Shown here piece by piece: positions 47,946 to 62,092 of a DNA stretch of 64,000 nt. The stretch covers positions 39,288,305-39,352,304 of the forward strand of contig NC_044277.2 of the NCBI RefSeq assembly GCF_004027225.2. The letters are read 5' to 3'. The position numbers were made by a program, and so were the translations under genes. Origin of the DNA: Strigops habroptila (Eukaryota; Chordata; Aves; Psittaciformes; Psittacidae). How positions within the stretch are numbered: position 1 is the stretch's first letter; every line of letters begins with the position of its first letter. A model generated the notes under the pieces. That model saw only the letters and a program-made list of their open reading frames with translations, was not told where the DNA came from and ran no database searches.

Positions 47946-50900
47946 CAGGTCTGAACTTGTATAAAACAAAAAAGTGAGATAGATAAAACAAATGTATGTA
48001 GACAAGTGTGGCTATAATACACAGAACAATAACTCCAAACTCCAAAGTAAAATAGGTCAAATCAGCTTCGAGAAGTGAAATGGGAATCAGGAAAGTAAAA
48101 CCTAGAATTGTCATCAGATGCAATTAAGAAATAACTATGTAAAAGAACTTGGAAAAGTGCAGAAAGTGTCTGTTATAGAGAACTGAATTGCTATAATCTT
48201 CTTTTGCACTTAATGTGCTAAATTCCTCTCTTAATGGAGAATATCCCTAGAAATCAGATTAGAAAGTGTATAAAGGGAATTATTTGTCAAAGTTGTTTTT
48301 TACTAAGGTTAGGATAACTAATAATAATCTAACAATAATCTCTTCCCTATTGCTGTGAATAATACTTCATTTGATATCATTTCACCATGCAGATTGCACA
48401 TAGACTTATGCATGGTACAGGTAATTTACCTGGTAGCCTAATGTTGTGTATCACTAACTTTCACCCTAAAAGCTTTTCTTTATGGTTGTGGGTCACATTA
48501 CACGTTGGAGCCTGCCAAATCTGCTGTATTTCTCATGAAACAAGATGTAGATGGTTGATTTTGTCTTCTGCATGTTTACTGTGAATTGCCAAGTAATCAA
48601 AAAGCAGGAATGTCTGAAAGCTTATCTTCCCTCTTCATTTATTGAGTATGTACTTGTATACTACAGGGTATCAGATTTACTAGTGCATGAGTTCTCTAAA
48701 AAGCCCTGCAAATCATCTGATTCTGAATTAATGAGATCTCATTACCCTAAATGTTTGAGCAGCTGAAAGACCATGTGTATGCAAATCAGATTTACTGTCT
48801 CAAGTGCTTCTCACTTCTAATAAAACTGTTTATTGCATGGTACATGTATTTCTCATGGATGTTACGTTTATACATAATACAGATATACACACACATCTTT
48901 TAAGGAAACATCTGGCTGTTTAGGGACAACATTATGTCTTTTGAATCAGTTGTTGTATAGGATTTTTTTTTTTGCTTGGTGGTTGTTGTTTTGGTTTTTT
49001 TTGTTTTTTTTGTTTTTTTTTAAGGAGACCTTTTTGAAGGAAAGGCAGAAAGAGATTCTGGCAGCTCAGTATTAAATTTCAATCAAGCCTGTATAGTTGG
49101 TAATAAAACATTTACAAGTTTGTAAATGTTAAGTTTCTTCAAACTCTTACTGTCACGTGTTGAATTTTCATTTGTACTAATTGTTCATTTACTACAGCTG
49201 CCTACATACAAGCCTTGATACTGTATTTACCACATGGAAGTACAGATACAATGTATGTAAAAGTAGAAATTGCCTACAGCTGTTCTTAGGTTTTCATAAG
49301 ATGATACACTGCAAAGGTGTGAATTTATGGTGCTAGCTACCAGTTACTGGTGCTCTTACCCTCACAAGTACTTTAAGAAGAGTGAGTATTAAACTAAAAT
49401 AAAACAAATTTAAAATTCTGTCAGGGTTTTGTGCTCTGTTTAAAAGCTAAATATGGTCATTGTTCAAGCTTATTTTGCTCGCTGGAAGTTATTGTGGTCA
49501 ATACACACAGAATTTGTTTCATCTAAGACACTAGGAAATGGTGAACCACGTAGCTTAGAGAAGAGCTTACACATAGCTGATCACAATAAATGCCAATTAA
49601 TTTGAATCTGTAGAATTTTTTTCTTGTGACTTGACAGTTTTCTTTAATTCTTTTGAATACTGGGATTGTGTTTAGACTAAACCACTTCTAATTATACCCC
49701 AGCACAAACATATAGCTTATGGCTATATTTTAATCAGTTTGAGAAAAAGTAATAAAAATATTATTGCATCTGTCAAAGGATGGTGTTGCTACATGCTATT
49801 TTAAATGGTGTTTAAGTAGTTATAAGCATACCAGTGCAATGAAATCAGCTCTGTTCCTAAACAACAAAGTTACATTATTTGTTACTTAAAAAGTTAACCA
49901 AGAATCGTAATATGTTAATTATCCTAATTATTCAGGCTGGTTTTAATATGTGTTGAAATTGCTTTAAAAAGTATATATGAAATATTTATATCAAACTCAT
50001 TTAATTTCTCATTACTTGTAAAATGTAATGTTTTCCCTGTTGTAATTTTAAAGGGTTTTTGTCTTAGCTGCACAAGTGTATCGTTTTCTTTTGGATACGC
50101 TCTTTCCTGAACCCAGAAGTTCTTTCACTTATTTAATCCTCTTTCATTCCCTCAGAATGAATTTGTATTTCATTAAGTGTTGGTCATGATCATTTTTGTA
50201 CTAGAAAAAACGTGCTCAGGGGTACTGTGGAATTAACTTGGGCTGATGATGCTACAAGTATAAAAATTGGGTGTAGAATAACATGGGAAACTTAATCATA
50301 ATGGTATTTGGATGATGGGAATAGTCCCAAACTGGCTGAATGTTAAACTAGGCTATGAGGAAAAGATGTTGGGTTTTGCAGCCTTGTAGCATTAATCAAA
50401 TATGTGGTATCACTATTTCTCATAAGAAATACTCAAACACACTCCTAGCATCAATTGCAGTAGAAGGCAAACAAAAATCTAGATTACACTTTCAGAAATG
50501 GTAAACTATGAAATAAGTTTTGGGGGGAGATGGAGGGAGAAATGGGTTTGGAGGTCTCCCCTGTAATATAATATTACTTTACCTTTGAAAACTTGACCAC
50601 TTAAGAATATTTGAGAATGTAAGTTAAGTCCATCTTGAGTAATACATTTCGGTTTCTAGTACAGTTTTTTATCTATGCATCATGTAAAACAAACTTCTTG
50701 CTCTTCAGTATATTTAAATATTTGTACTGAAAAGGAAGTGCATTTGAGCAGTTTTTAACTGCATTGATTACTATTTCATTTGATTTGAGTAGAAAGGTGC
50801 TTTAGTTTGGCAAGGTCAAATATGTATTGTTGTTTTCTATTTTTGTGTAGTTTGCCTAATAAAAATATTGAGCATGAAGGGAGACTAGATGTTTCTTCAA

Positions 50901-53900
50901 GCCCCGAGTGAAAAGGGAGGTGTGGTCAGGAAGGGGCTCTGATGACTTTAATCACTGCCCGTCAATCTCAAAATATTTAAATCCTAAGAATTTGTGATTT
51001 TGGCTGCACAGTAATGTTGCAGCCTCAAAACTGATAATACATTCAGTTATCTTGAGATGAACTCCGCAATTCTTCATTAGGCAGGTCAAATTCCCCAAAG
51101 TTTTGTCTGAATAAGTACTAGAGTACTGTGCTGTGTGTTCCAGTTATCAGGAATCAAGGACTAGAAAGTCTCTCAACTCTGAGCAAACCCTCCGAGATTT
51201 CACGGATGACCTAAACCTCTCCTGTTCCTGTCATAGTTTTAGTTGTTAAGCTGTGGTTTAAGATCAAATAACCCTTTCTGTTAAGCATCCAACATTTATC
51301 GTAAAGGAGGTAGTTTGATATTTGGTGGTAGTTTTAGCACAAAGGTTTTATATAGGTAGCTTAACAAAAAAGCTTAAAGGCAGGCAGAAATTTGCTGTCA
51401 GCTTGCAAGTGCTCTGTAACTGTCACCTGAAGTAGTACTCAAATCACATTTGTTTCATTGAGATAGTAGGACTCATAGTTTGAAGAAGACAGAGCTTAAC
51501 TTTGTTAGTTCTTCCTTTCCAAAGATACATAAAAATTCGCCACCACTTTTGCTGCCAACAATGCTCTGAGGATTATCCATCCATGTATGTCCCTCTCCAA
51601 ACCTTTTGTAACTTAGGCCTTTGTAGGAAGGTTGAGAGGTCTAGTGGATGGAGATCATAACGTATTTGTGTCGCTCTTACGAATGAACTGTTACTTAGCA
51701 ATTTCCTTAATTCATGATGTGATTTGGTGTTTGGGGGTACATCTGAGAGAGTATGTAGTCGAAAATATGTATACTCCCTCCCTGTGCATGGCAGAGATCA
51801 GGCCTGAAGAGCCTGAGTATTCTATCTTCTTGCTTTGAGTATTTTTAGACTGGTTATATGGAGATAAAAATGTTTGGGGTTTTTTTATTATTTTTTTTTC
51901 CCTGCCAGTTGTCGCATTCATCAGTTGTTTAGGAATTTTGTTTCTTGGTATTTTGTGAGTATGTTGCAGTGGCTGGCAAAGTTTTTAAATCACCTGAACT
52001 ACAGAATTTGCAGATGGAAGACGGAGACTTTTTTTTCCTGTCTGATCTTGACCAGGTTATTTGAAAGTTTCCTTGGCCTCTTCAACAGTGCTTTGCTATA
52101 AATCGGAACCATTTAAATTGAACGGTCAATAAACATGCATGTCCTGGGTCCCTCTGGCAAAGCTTATTAAAATCCAGTTGGACGCTGACAATTCTTTTCG
52201 CTGTGACCTTCCAGGTATGCAGCCTCTGCTTCATGCTTTCCAAATACCATCATTTCCATCTATCTCATTCTAGGTGGGTCATTAGTAAATGTACAGTAGT
52301 AACTGTATAGTCTGCAATGCTAACATTTTAAGCCTGTCTCAGAATGAAATCTACGTTAAAGTGGAAATGTTTCTCAGGGAGTGAGTGGTACTTCCCCATC
52401 TGTTTGTTTCTGGCTGTTTTGTTTTACTGTAACGTGTATTTGAGATTGTTTCAGGTGACATTCTTGAGAAGGGTTGATCTTTCAGGTTGTCAAGAATCAA
52501 GCTGTTCAGGGTTGGGGTTTTTATAAGTTGAAACCAGTAATTTTTTTAACATTATTTGGAAACTGCTGGTCATTGAGGGTACATCATGGAACAGTAGAGT
52601 CATGTGCCTCTCAGCAGGGGATGCTGCTTAATGATGGGACTGCAGTGTCCTAAATGTGGAAGGAGTAGACCTGCAGTGAAGGACTTGTCTCTTTCTGCTG
52701 TGTGAACAGGGAACTGCTTTACTCTGGCTTTAATAAATCAACTATTTGGAATAAGATCCTTCCTTCACTCACTGACATGTTCATTTTTTCGTCCACTGTC
52801 AGAAATGGGCACTTCAGGATGATTTTTACAAGTCTGTCAACTTGAAAGGACAATCAGTGTAACCACATATGAAGTCAGAGTGTTTGAAAAGGACACAAAT
52901 CCTTTTATTAAATATCTTGGAAAAATATTTACATGTCTAGAAAGCAAACACCTACTATGCTAATCTGATGATGCTTCATAACCAAGTAAATAATACTTAG
53001 ATGTTGTGGGAGATTCATTTAGCAATAGCTTGGATCTCTCAGGGAATGTGTGTTGCATTAATATATTTCTGAAAATAATACATAACCTACCCTTAGAAGA
53101 ATGTAGTTTCCAGTAAAAAAGCATCAGAATGTGATCAAAGGAAAAAAAAAAAAAGTTTTGTCCATGTACATCCCTTTTTTTTTTTTTTTGAGGTGAAAAG
53201 CTTAGGTACCTAGATATGCATAGGTATTCAGAACCCTGCCATGATTATTCCTGTGAGCTGTACAAACACCATGTTCTTCTACTACATTCGGATAGTGCAT
53301 GATAAAGTGCTTTCTAAGGTTAGTGAGTTTGTTGGTTTTGTGAGTTTGAATTCAGAGTTAAAAGTGGTACGTAAAGAAGTGATATGGTACTGACATAGTA
53401 GCACGAAGTATTTTAGTCCAGTGTTGGAAGTGTAGGTTATAAAACTGAATGTAAATATTGCATGGAGTTGACTTACTGGTAATGTGGATTGTACCTAAGA
53501 AAACAAGTGTTTTGTTTTGTCAGAATTACTGGTTCCCTCTGGTGTATTTGCCTTTAATTGAATTCTGCTCCGTGATTATTTTTTTTTTTTCCCTTGTTAT
53601 TTGCACGGAATTGTGCTCATGCTTTTTCCTCCAAACAAATACAAATAGCACTGTACTCCTGCTGTGATTATTATGCATAACACCTCTGACTCAGCAGATC
53701 AAAAGTTATGTTTATTGGAAAACAGAATTAACATCTTATACTTTTTTTTCTAAGACCACTTAAAAATAGCTGTGTCAAAAGAGATTATGCTTCTAACATG
53801 CTAATCCACTAAGCCATCATACATCATTCTGTAGGCAATGTTTTTATTCCAGGCAGCTACCTCTTACTAGAGTCCATCTGAAAGGTTTCAGGTTATCACA

Positions 53901-54747
53901 GAAAAATACTCATAAACTTGAATTCTTGAGGAGAGAGGTTTCTTTAATAGAATGCATAATACATGCATTATCAAATTGCAGCCTTTTTTCCAAGAATTGT
54001 TTTATATGTCAGCATGGTTTGGCCTGCTTTAAGGCATTCTGGTTATTCGAGACAAATTGTTGATTAAAAATAGCATATGCAAAAACCTTTTCTCAGTGTG
54101 TGTGGTGTAGCAATTCCTAATTTTGATGTAGAATACTATGTTGTGATAGCCAAATACCTGAATGGAATGCTATACTGATTGTAGGAAAGATAGAGTAAAG
54201 GAGAGTGAGAATTTATGCCAGCTGGATTGGAAGCTCTGAGATTCAACTGCATGAGTAGTTTCAATTGCTAATCTTGCTGCATGTTCCTCTGCCACTTTGT
54301 TTTCTGAAGTTGTATTTTCTTCATTCAATGTTTATAATTGCATACTGTCACTGTGGAATGTGTCACGTGAACGTGGGAATCAGCAATACTGACTTGAGAG
54401 AAAATTCTGGGAAGTGCAAAAAATACAACAGAAAAATATAGTTTTACCTTTTGACTTCAGGAATCTTACATGCTACTTGTAAGAACAGTAGATATGTATG
54501 TGTCAGTCTGAAATTTGACTGTAGGTTGACTACCACTCTGTAAATCAGTGACTGCTTTTTAATACCTATTTTTTAAGTATTAAATACCAGTACAAGGAAT
54601 TTGCTTGTATTCAGTTGAATTACAGTGCAAAGTTTGCTGAAACAGCTTAGAAATAACCATTTTCATTTGTTGTTACAAATGCTGATTCAGAATGGTACAA
54701 CAAAAGTGAAAACTTTAGTTGTTACTACTTGATACTCTTCTGGCTAG

Positions 54748-55272
54748 TTATGGAGCTCCATTTAATGTTATCTGACAGATTAGAGTATTTAACTTGAAAA
54801 AGTGCTGCTGCTCGACTGGTGAGTTGGGACCTTGCCTACTATGATTTCCTACTGGCAAGAAGTCTGTACAGACCATTTTAAGGCAAGCTTGGTTGTACTT
54901 GAAACTAATAGAGTTAGGTAAGGTTTGACACGCTGCTTTCTTCTTTAGGGACACTAAAAACCTTTTGTAATTTTTGGGCCAAGGTATTTTTGAACTGGAG
55001 AATTGTGTTTCATGTAATCTAAAAGAACCCTTGGTTTTTGTGGAATTAACCCTGTACCTTGAACTGTGATTCTGTGGGCTTTTTGTTACATTGGTAGTCT
55101 GAACACCTGTGGCCATAATATGAGCATAATATATGTTGTTGATCACTTCCATATTCAACTGTCTGCAAAGAACAGTGCCATAATAAGACACAGGGAAAAT
55201 ATGGGAAAGAGTACGATATACAGTAAAATGAAACATTGTAGGGCCTATACTGAGGATACAGTGACAGTCCAC
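54748..55272 (-). other. Unassigned 174-codon open frame in PLAG1 intron
   Basis: An ATG-started frame of 174 codons on the minus strand, unusually long for AT-rich intronic DNA. I recognise no domain, signal peptide or repeat family, and its composition is mixed with scattered Cys and basic residues. On the other strand an AATAAATAAA signal follows at about 55360. It may be chance, an unknown repeat or a retrocopy of a UTR. I do not call it a gene. Confidence 0.25.
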
Positions 55273-58200
55273 AGAAGATTATCCTCACTGTTTTGCTGTA
55301 AGGCTGTGCGCTGTTTGTATGTGATAGCACTTCCTACGTAGTGCCTGTAGATTATGTTAATAAATAAAGTTATTTTCCACAAGGAGTTTTATGTATCAGT
55401 AGACAGAAGCACTGCATGGAAGTAACTGTGCCAGTCTTTATGTAAATTGTTTTAAAATAGACTGCTGAAGAAGGTGGTGTTCCAAACAGTCACAGTTTAA
55501 AATCCTGATAAGGAAGGAATTGTTGTAAAGTGTTTTGTTCCGAAGCTGTATGCTGAATTGTCCTGGCAGATAGAGTTCCTCATTCTTTCAGGGCTGGATT
55601 TTCACTGAGCTATTAGATGAAGTTACCTACATTTGAACTGATTCCTGAAGTTAGCCTAGCTGGAGTGAAAATGATAATGCTGAAAACCGGTACATAAATC
55701 ACTTTTTGGAGCTGGGTTTTTAACTGCATTAGTGAAAAATACATTCTTTGACTCACCGGTTTAAATTAAAATAACCCCACCAAAACAAAACCAAAAAACC
55801 ACCAAGAAGAGTTTTGTGTGTGATTAGGAGAGGGTATTACTCAATTTATATGTATGACCAGTGCAGAAACAGAGAATGTCTCTAAATTCAGCAAGTAGTG
55901 TGTGTTGCTCTAAAGGCAGCAAGTGACTCATGTGACTGTCTTAGCAGCTGGGCAGCAAGATTAGAGAGCTACTATGTACACATTCCCTTACTGAGGGGTC
56001 CAAGCTATTGCTAAATGAAGTTGTATTCCTGCCAACAGCTGAATAACGGGCATAAGAAAATATAGTAAATGAGTGTGTCATCAGGTTAGTGCAGTAGTTC
56101 AGATAGTTATTAAAGTGAAAGAAAAAAAAACCAAACCAACAAACAACCAACCAAAAAACAAATCCCAGTAACTTTTAACTTTTCCAAGGTTCATATTTAA
56201 AAGATTTTTGTCCTTTTTTCAAAGACTCTAACTTCATATGAGATTACATGTTAATTGTCCCTTTCAATTTGCAGATTTGCAAAAATCATCTTGAAAGGGT
56301 TGTTTCTGACACCACAGGAAAAAAAATAAGAATGTGAGTGAAGAATCTTATTCCAGAGAACTCATTTATTTGTAAAAGTACTAAAAATATGCTTGTATCA
56401 TGAAGTATTTTGATTTGAACTGAAATTGGCAAAGCGTATACGTCTTGGTCACTTGCTAATTTGAAGACTTATTCATGATGTTATTCCTCATGTATTTCCT
56501 AATTGTAAGAATTTGTGAAGTTTGTTCCAAATTGTCTTTAAGTTTTCCTGGCATGCCAGTATGGATTAGAGGAATATTAGAGGAATATGTATTCTTTTTA
56601 TTTTTTTAATGTTTCCCTAAAATGATTTTTTTTTTTAAACTCAGATACTTGCTTTTCTTAAGAAAGTTGCTAAACACTTGTGAATGCTTTGTCCTTTATA
56701 TTTATGTATTTACAGTTACACATTGATATTTCAACTGTTATTTATGGATTTATACTCAGAATTGTCACCCTGTCAAACATCTCTTTAGGACTAACCCTTG
56801 TAAAGAACTCAGTTGTGAGGACGAGAGGAAATACAACGCTTGACAGTTGCAATCAAGTAAATTGATACAGAAATCAAGAAGACATAAATACGAAGCTCCT
56901 TAGTGCTATTTTTAGTGTCAACTTTCAGACCATAATTATATTTTAAAGATGAGAATGTATTTACCAAAGAGGAACTTTTAAATAAAAAAAGCCAAGACAG
57001 ATGAGAGGTCAATCCCATGATAAATTCTTTATAGTAAAGAGGAGGAGAAGAGTGTGTGTTCCTAGCCATCAGCACTGTATCCCGCTGCCCTCAAAATGAT
57101 TAAACTGTTGATTATTCTGCTTCAGGTTTTCTGGATTTCTGCTTTCTCTCTTTTCCTGCCTAGTAATGACTTGTTTCCCACCTTGTTATTCATTCCAAGT
57201 TTGTGCAGTTTTCCTCAACAATGGCTTTCATTTATATCTCTAGAAAAAAAATGGGAAACATAAAATAAGGTTGTCCAGAGATCTCAGTGCATTTGAAAAC
57301 TAACTTCTTAAGGTGGACCATCATTTTAATACTACTTCAAAACATCTTGTTGATCTGGCCCTTTTAGTTTTGCATGTGTTTCTGCATGATTGAATGTCTT
57401 ATTGTTTAGTATTTTGAAATATTTGATTTATAGGAAATGTTCAGTTTGGGTTTTATTTTGATTCATCCTCTCATGCATGTTTCATTGCCTTTTTTTTTTT
57501 TTTAATGTATCATTTCCCCGTACCAGATTGCTTTTCTACTCTGCTTTCATAATTTTTCAGTCACATATTACTCATCAGTTGCAAAAGAAAAATGTTTGTG
57601 TGCTTATTTCTGCACAGTCTGATGTTGCTCTGTGACACAGGAGCACTAGAAAACAGAGGGTATTTGTGTATTGATAAGTAGTTTATAGATAAAGCACTAG
57701 CAGATTGTGACCAAGGATATACCTGCAAAATATGTTGATCCTCTAACTATTTGAATGCTTCAGTGGATTCTTTTGTGCTATCCTTAACGCATTCCTTGAG
57801 ATGAACCATCAGAAATGTTCATCTGCCAACAGAGTTTCAGGTCCTGGGTCTTGCTGCCTTGTGTTACATGCTGCAGCAGCTTCCTGGGCTCGGACTCCTC
57901 CTCCCCAGGGAAGAACTCTGCCGTAGTGCAGGTTGTGTTGAGCTGCTTCCCTTTCTTCTGCAACATGCTCGTGTTTGTTTAGAGCACCTTTTGCACAGCT
58001 GGAAGAATTATATAAAATAAACAGCTGTCCTGAGGGGATATTTGCGTGAACTTGGACTTTGGCTTGTTTGTTTGTTCTTTTCAGAATTACGCCCAAAATT
58101 TCTTAGCCACAAATTTGTGCTGCTCCACTGAACCGAAGAGGGAAGTATCTTCGTGTGGATTCTAAGGAGGAAAGCTCCTACGCTACCTCTATGAAAAAAT

Positions 58201-59887
58201 ACAGTATTTTATTTAATAAATTTGTTTTCCAAGTCGCCAAGGGGAAATAGCCCAGCAAGATCAGCCAAAGATATGTCATATTTATATGAGGTTGCCTCTT
58301 GTAAGCAGGCATGGCTTAAGAAAGGAATAGGAAAGATTCTTGTTTGATACAGTCCTCCTCTTTTCCCTCATGCCATTCTGTTATTAGGATGGGGAGTTAC
58401 CGTGGTGTTTGCTTCTTTAGGGTTGTTAGAAAATCACATACATTTTGAAGGAAGTTGAGGTACTGTTTTCTGATGCTGCTTCTGTCCTTCTGATGAGAGT
58501 TTCACAGTGTCGCTGTGGTGGTGTGTGCCACCTGCCCAATATGCTTTCCTTTGGCAGGAAGACCTACTGCTAAGAAGAAAAAAATGGTTTGGGGGAAGTT
58601 GGTGGCTCTTTTTTTATAAAGCTCAGCCTGTGCTCTCGGACAGCATTTCTCAGGGCTAGAGTTGCAGTCTCACTGCTTTGCTTGCACTGGGGAGGCCTGG
58701 CAAGTTGGCTGGAAGTTGTAAGCTGATCAGGAGTGACTCTTCAGCTCTGCAGTTTCAGATGTGATTTTGGTATTTGGCTCTCTTAAGGAGTGATGAGCTT
58801 CCCAGTGATCTGAGAGAATTTCAGTAGCTGCTTTTGGAAAGAGAGAAATCTTGGTTCTGGTGTCCTCTGAGAAAGCAAGCCTTCTGGGGCAAGCTGAAAA
58901 GTAAAGCATGGGAAGGATCAGAGCCTAGATAACTGAAGCACTCTTCTCCAGTAACTATAGATACTGTGGTCTTTCACAGGAGAGCAGTAGACAGGAAGAA
59001 TGTTTGTTTCTAAGCACTGATGACCGGGTAAGAATAAATAGAACTAAAGGAGGCTTTCGGAGTTGTGTTGCTTTGTTCATGTCTTTAAAAAAAAAAAAAA
59101 AAAGTAGCATCCATTTTTAGGATTCAGTGTACTAGAGGCTGAAAAGAAAACAGAGCAGGCATCTGCCCTTCCCCAGGCAAGCTTACAGTGTTACTCAGGG
59201 GAGGAGAACTGAGGCACGTGGAAAGGAAAGAGGCAAAAGCGGGTAAAGTACTTGTGGTTGCATATATGCACCCTGTTTAATTTTGCGTGTTAATATAACA
59301 ACAGTGTCCGACACTACTGATTTTAAATAAAATAGTAAATTCAGCTGCCCCTCATTTACACAAAGCCAAATTATGTTTCTCTCAGTCATCGCCATGGGCA
59401 CTCCTATGCTATCCTACTTTTCAGGCCCTGGATCACTGAAGGCAAATACCCAGTGGGATGCTAGTTCTCGGAGATGTATGTATCCCGCAGATGGGAGTTC
59501 ACAAGCCAGTTTGCTGGCTGGAAACTTATACATGGATCTTGACAATGGAACATATTTATACTGAGTTCTGGTATGCTCCCTAGCACGTTTGATGTTTTGC
59601 CTCAGGCTCTGGATACTGTGAGAAATCCTGCCCTACAGCCACAGTCCATACCCTAGTGAAATACCCAGCTGCTTGTATATTGTTTCTGACCCTTGTGATG
59701 GGAGAGACGCTGCTTGCCCACCCTGCATCATGATACTTGTACTGTAAGCACCTTGATACCAAAGCAGGAAAGCCTGCAGTGCAGTGCATGCACAGGATAA
59801 AATACAGAGTGAGAATAAAGTAAATGGATCTTGCAGGGTTTTTTTTTTCTGAGGGTTGTTTTTTAAGAATCAAGTTTCTAAGGCACC

Positions 59888-59897
<10 letters not shown>

Positions 59898-59925
<28 letters not shown>
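59898..59925. repeat. Poly(T) tract
   Basis: 28 uninterrupted T. It could be the inverted A-tail of an old retroposed sequence, but no matching body or flanking duplication is evident. Confidence 0.85.
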
Positions 59926-61595
59926 GAGAACCTGTTTTTAGATTCCTAGGCCGAAAAAAACCATTGTCTTCATAATCTGTTTAGAATGCAGCTTTCACTG
60001 CTTTCCACTGCAGCTGCAGGCACTAAGTATTTCTGCAAATCACTCCTTCTAGACCCATGCCAAGGACCTGGAAAATTAATGGCCTCTTCTGTAGCATTCA
60101 ATTTAAATAACACAGAGAATGACACAGAGATCTCTAGTAGAATCTGAGTCCTCTAGGACAGTGTTCAATTATCTGACTCAAAAGATTGGTTTCTGAATGA
60201 CTAAAGGGTTTGTGGAATAAGTAATCAAGAAATTGGCCTAATTTGGGTAGAGTTCACAGAAATGACTGCCTTACCACTATCCCCATCTTAATTTCAGGTC
60301 TCCATACCAAAGGATAGGGGTTCAAAACTCTAGGAAAAGGAAAAGCCTGACAGAAGCTTTTGGCACAGACAGAACTTTTTTTACATTAACCTTTGTTTTT
60401 TGAAATGGCTATACTGTTTTGAATGAATAAAAAGCGAAGAAACAAAACACTGAAGCAGACACTAGCTTGTAAAATTTCAGCCCAAACAATGGCAGTTTGG
60501 CAAAGTCACGATTTTTCTTATGTAGAAGAGTTTGTCTTACAATGGCAAGTGTTTGGCAGCATGGTGAAATGTGATCCTACTCATTCTGCCAATAGTAAAA
60601 TATGCTGGATTTGAGTTAGCATTTGTACCTACTGACACAGCAGTGTCGGTTCATGTGCACGTTAGCAGAGGAATTGTCCTGCTTTCAGATCAAGAGCTGT
60701 TATAGAACTGTTATCACAGGTCTTACCAGCCAAGTCAAGGCCTGACATGACAAATACTACTTTTAATCAACCTGATACATGCTAATCAAATTCTATGTTT
60801 GCATTTTATATATTAAGAATAGTTACACTTGTGTGCATATCAAAGCCTTGTGTTCTGTTTCTGGCAGTGGCAAAACCAAAGGTGTGAAAGGTGCAGAAGC
60901 AGGGCAAGCATGCAGGGCTGGCTTTGTCAGAGTATTCTCCTGATCTTTCTTGTCAAAGGCTTTCTGAGCCAGACATGGTGGGTTTGTATTTACTAACCTT
61001 TACTGGACTTTTTCCATAACTGCTTCCTGTGACCTCTTGAGCCTTTGTAAACTCTTAGGTGTCTAAACAGCCTGTTGCAAGGAGTTCCACAGCAGAAGCA
61101 TGTGAAGAACAGTACATTTCCTTCTTGAGTCTGTGTCTTTGTCATCTCATTTCACATCTCCAGCTCTCTTATTGGAAGAGGCAGTAACTACGAGTCTGTT
61201 CAGCTTCACCTGTCAGTCTCTAACCACTTCAGGTATGCCTGCATGCCATTCAGTTGCATCTCCTCTATCTACATGTGTATTTACTCCTCCAGAGTACTCC
61301 ACTTGCTTTGCAGAGCTTGATGTCGTTTTCCAAGCTTTGTCACCTCTTTACCAATATGTTGTATTTGTTCATGTGTCCTCCTACCACCCCCCACTGTTAT
61401 TCAAGTTTATGCTCACTTGCCTGAAGTAAATGTCAAGCTTACTGTAGTACTTTGGACATTGGGAATTAATTGTTAGGAAAGCAATAAAAAAGGCAGAAAT
61501 CTGTGGTGTGTCTGTCTCCTGAATACTATACAAAAGATAGATGTAGAATGGCAAAAATACAGTACAAGGTAATGAATATGAAAATAAGTAGTGAA

Positions 61596-62092
61596 ATGGC
61601 TTCCATGCAAGGAAGGGGTAACTAGGCTTAGACTTTTCAGCCTGGTAAGAGACTACAAAAGGAAGACTACAATAGAGGTTTCATATCACATAGGGGATCA
61701 GAAAGGAATCGTGAGTGGCATGGATGGGATGAAGAGGGAGCAAAATCGTTAGCTGAGAGAAAAGAGAAATAGTGGGAGATGGGTTCGGAACAAGCTAAAA
61801 GAAAGCAGTTGCTAATAAAATGTGAAATTTAGCTGTGGAACTCCTTGCCATGGGATGGCATGAGTGAAAAAGCTTACATGGGCACAAGAGGGGGCTGCCA
61901 AATTAGTGGAAAAGAGGGCTATTAAATCTGTCTAGCTTGGGAAGTTCCTAAATCACAAATGGTGATACTTCCCAAAATAATACATGCTTGCCTGCCTCAT
62001 GATCTGCTATTGACTGGTACTGGAGCAAGGATGCTGGGCTGGATGGGCTTCTGCTCTGACCTGCTAGGACCATCGTTGTGTTCCTATGAGTA
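61596..62092 (+). mobile_element. Ancient L3/CR1-like LINE relic, 3' end
   Basis: Fragments of the 3' end of an old amniote LINE of the L3/CR1 clade in correct order: TTTTCAGCCTGGTAAGAGAC at the left, CTGTGGAACTCCTTGCCATG in the middle, and GGATGCTGGGCTGGATGGGC then CTGACCTGCTAGGACC near the right. It ends in a TTGTGTTCCTATGAG-type tail. It is much more decayed than the CR1 copy at 19 kb. Boundaries are approximate. Confidence 0.75.
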
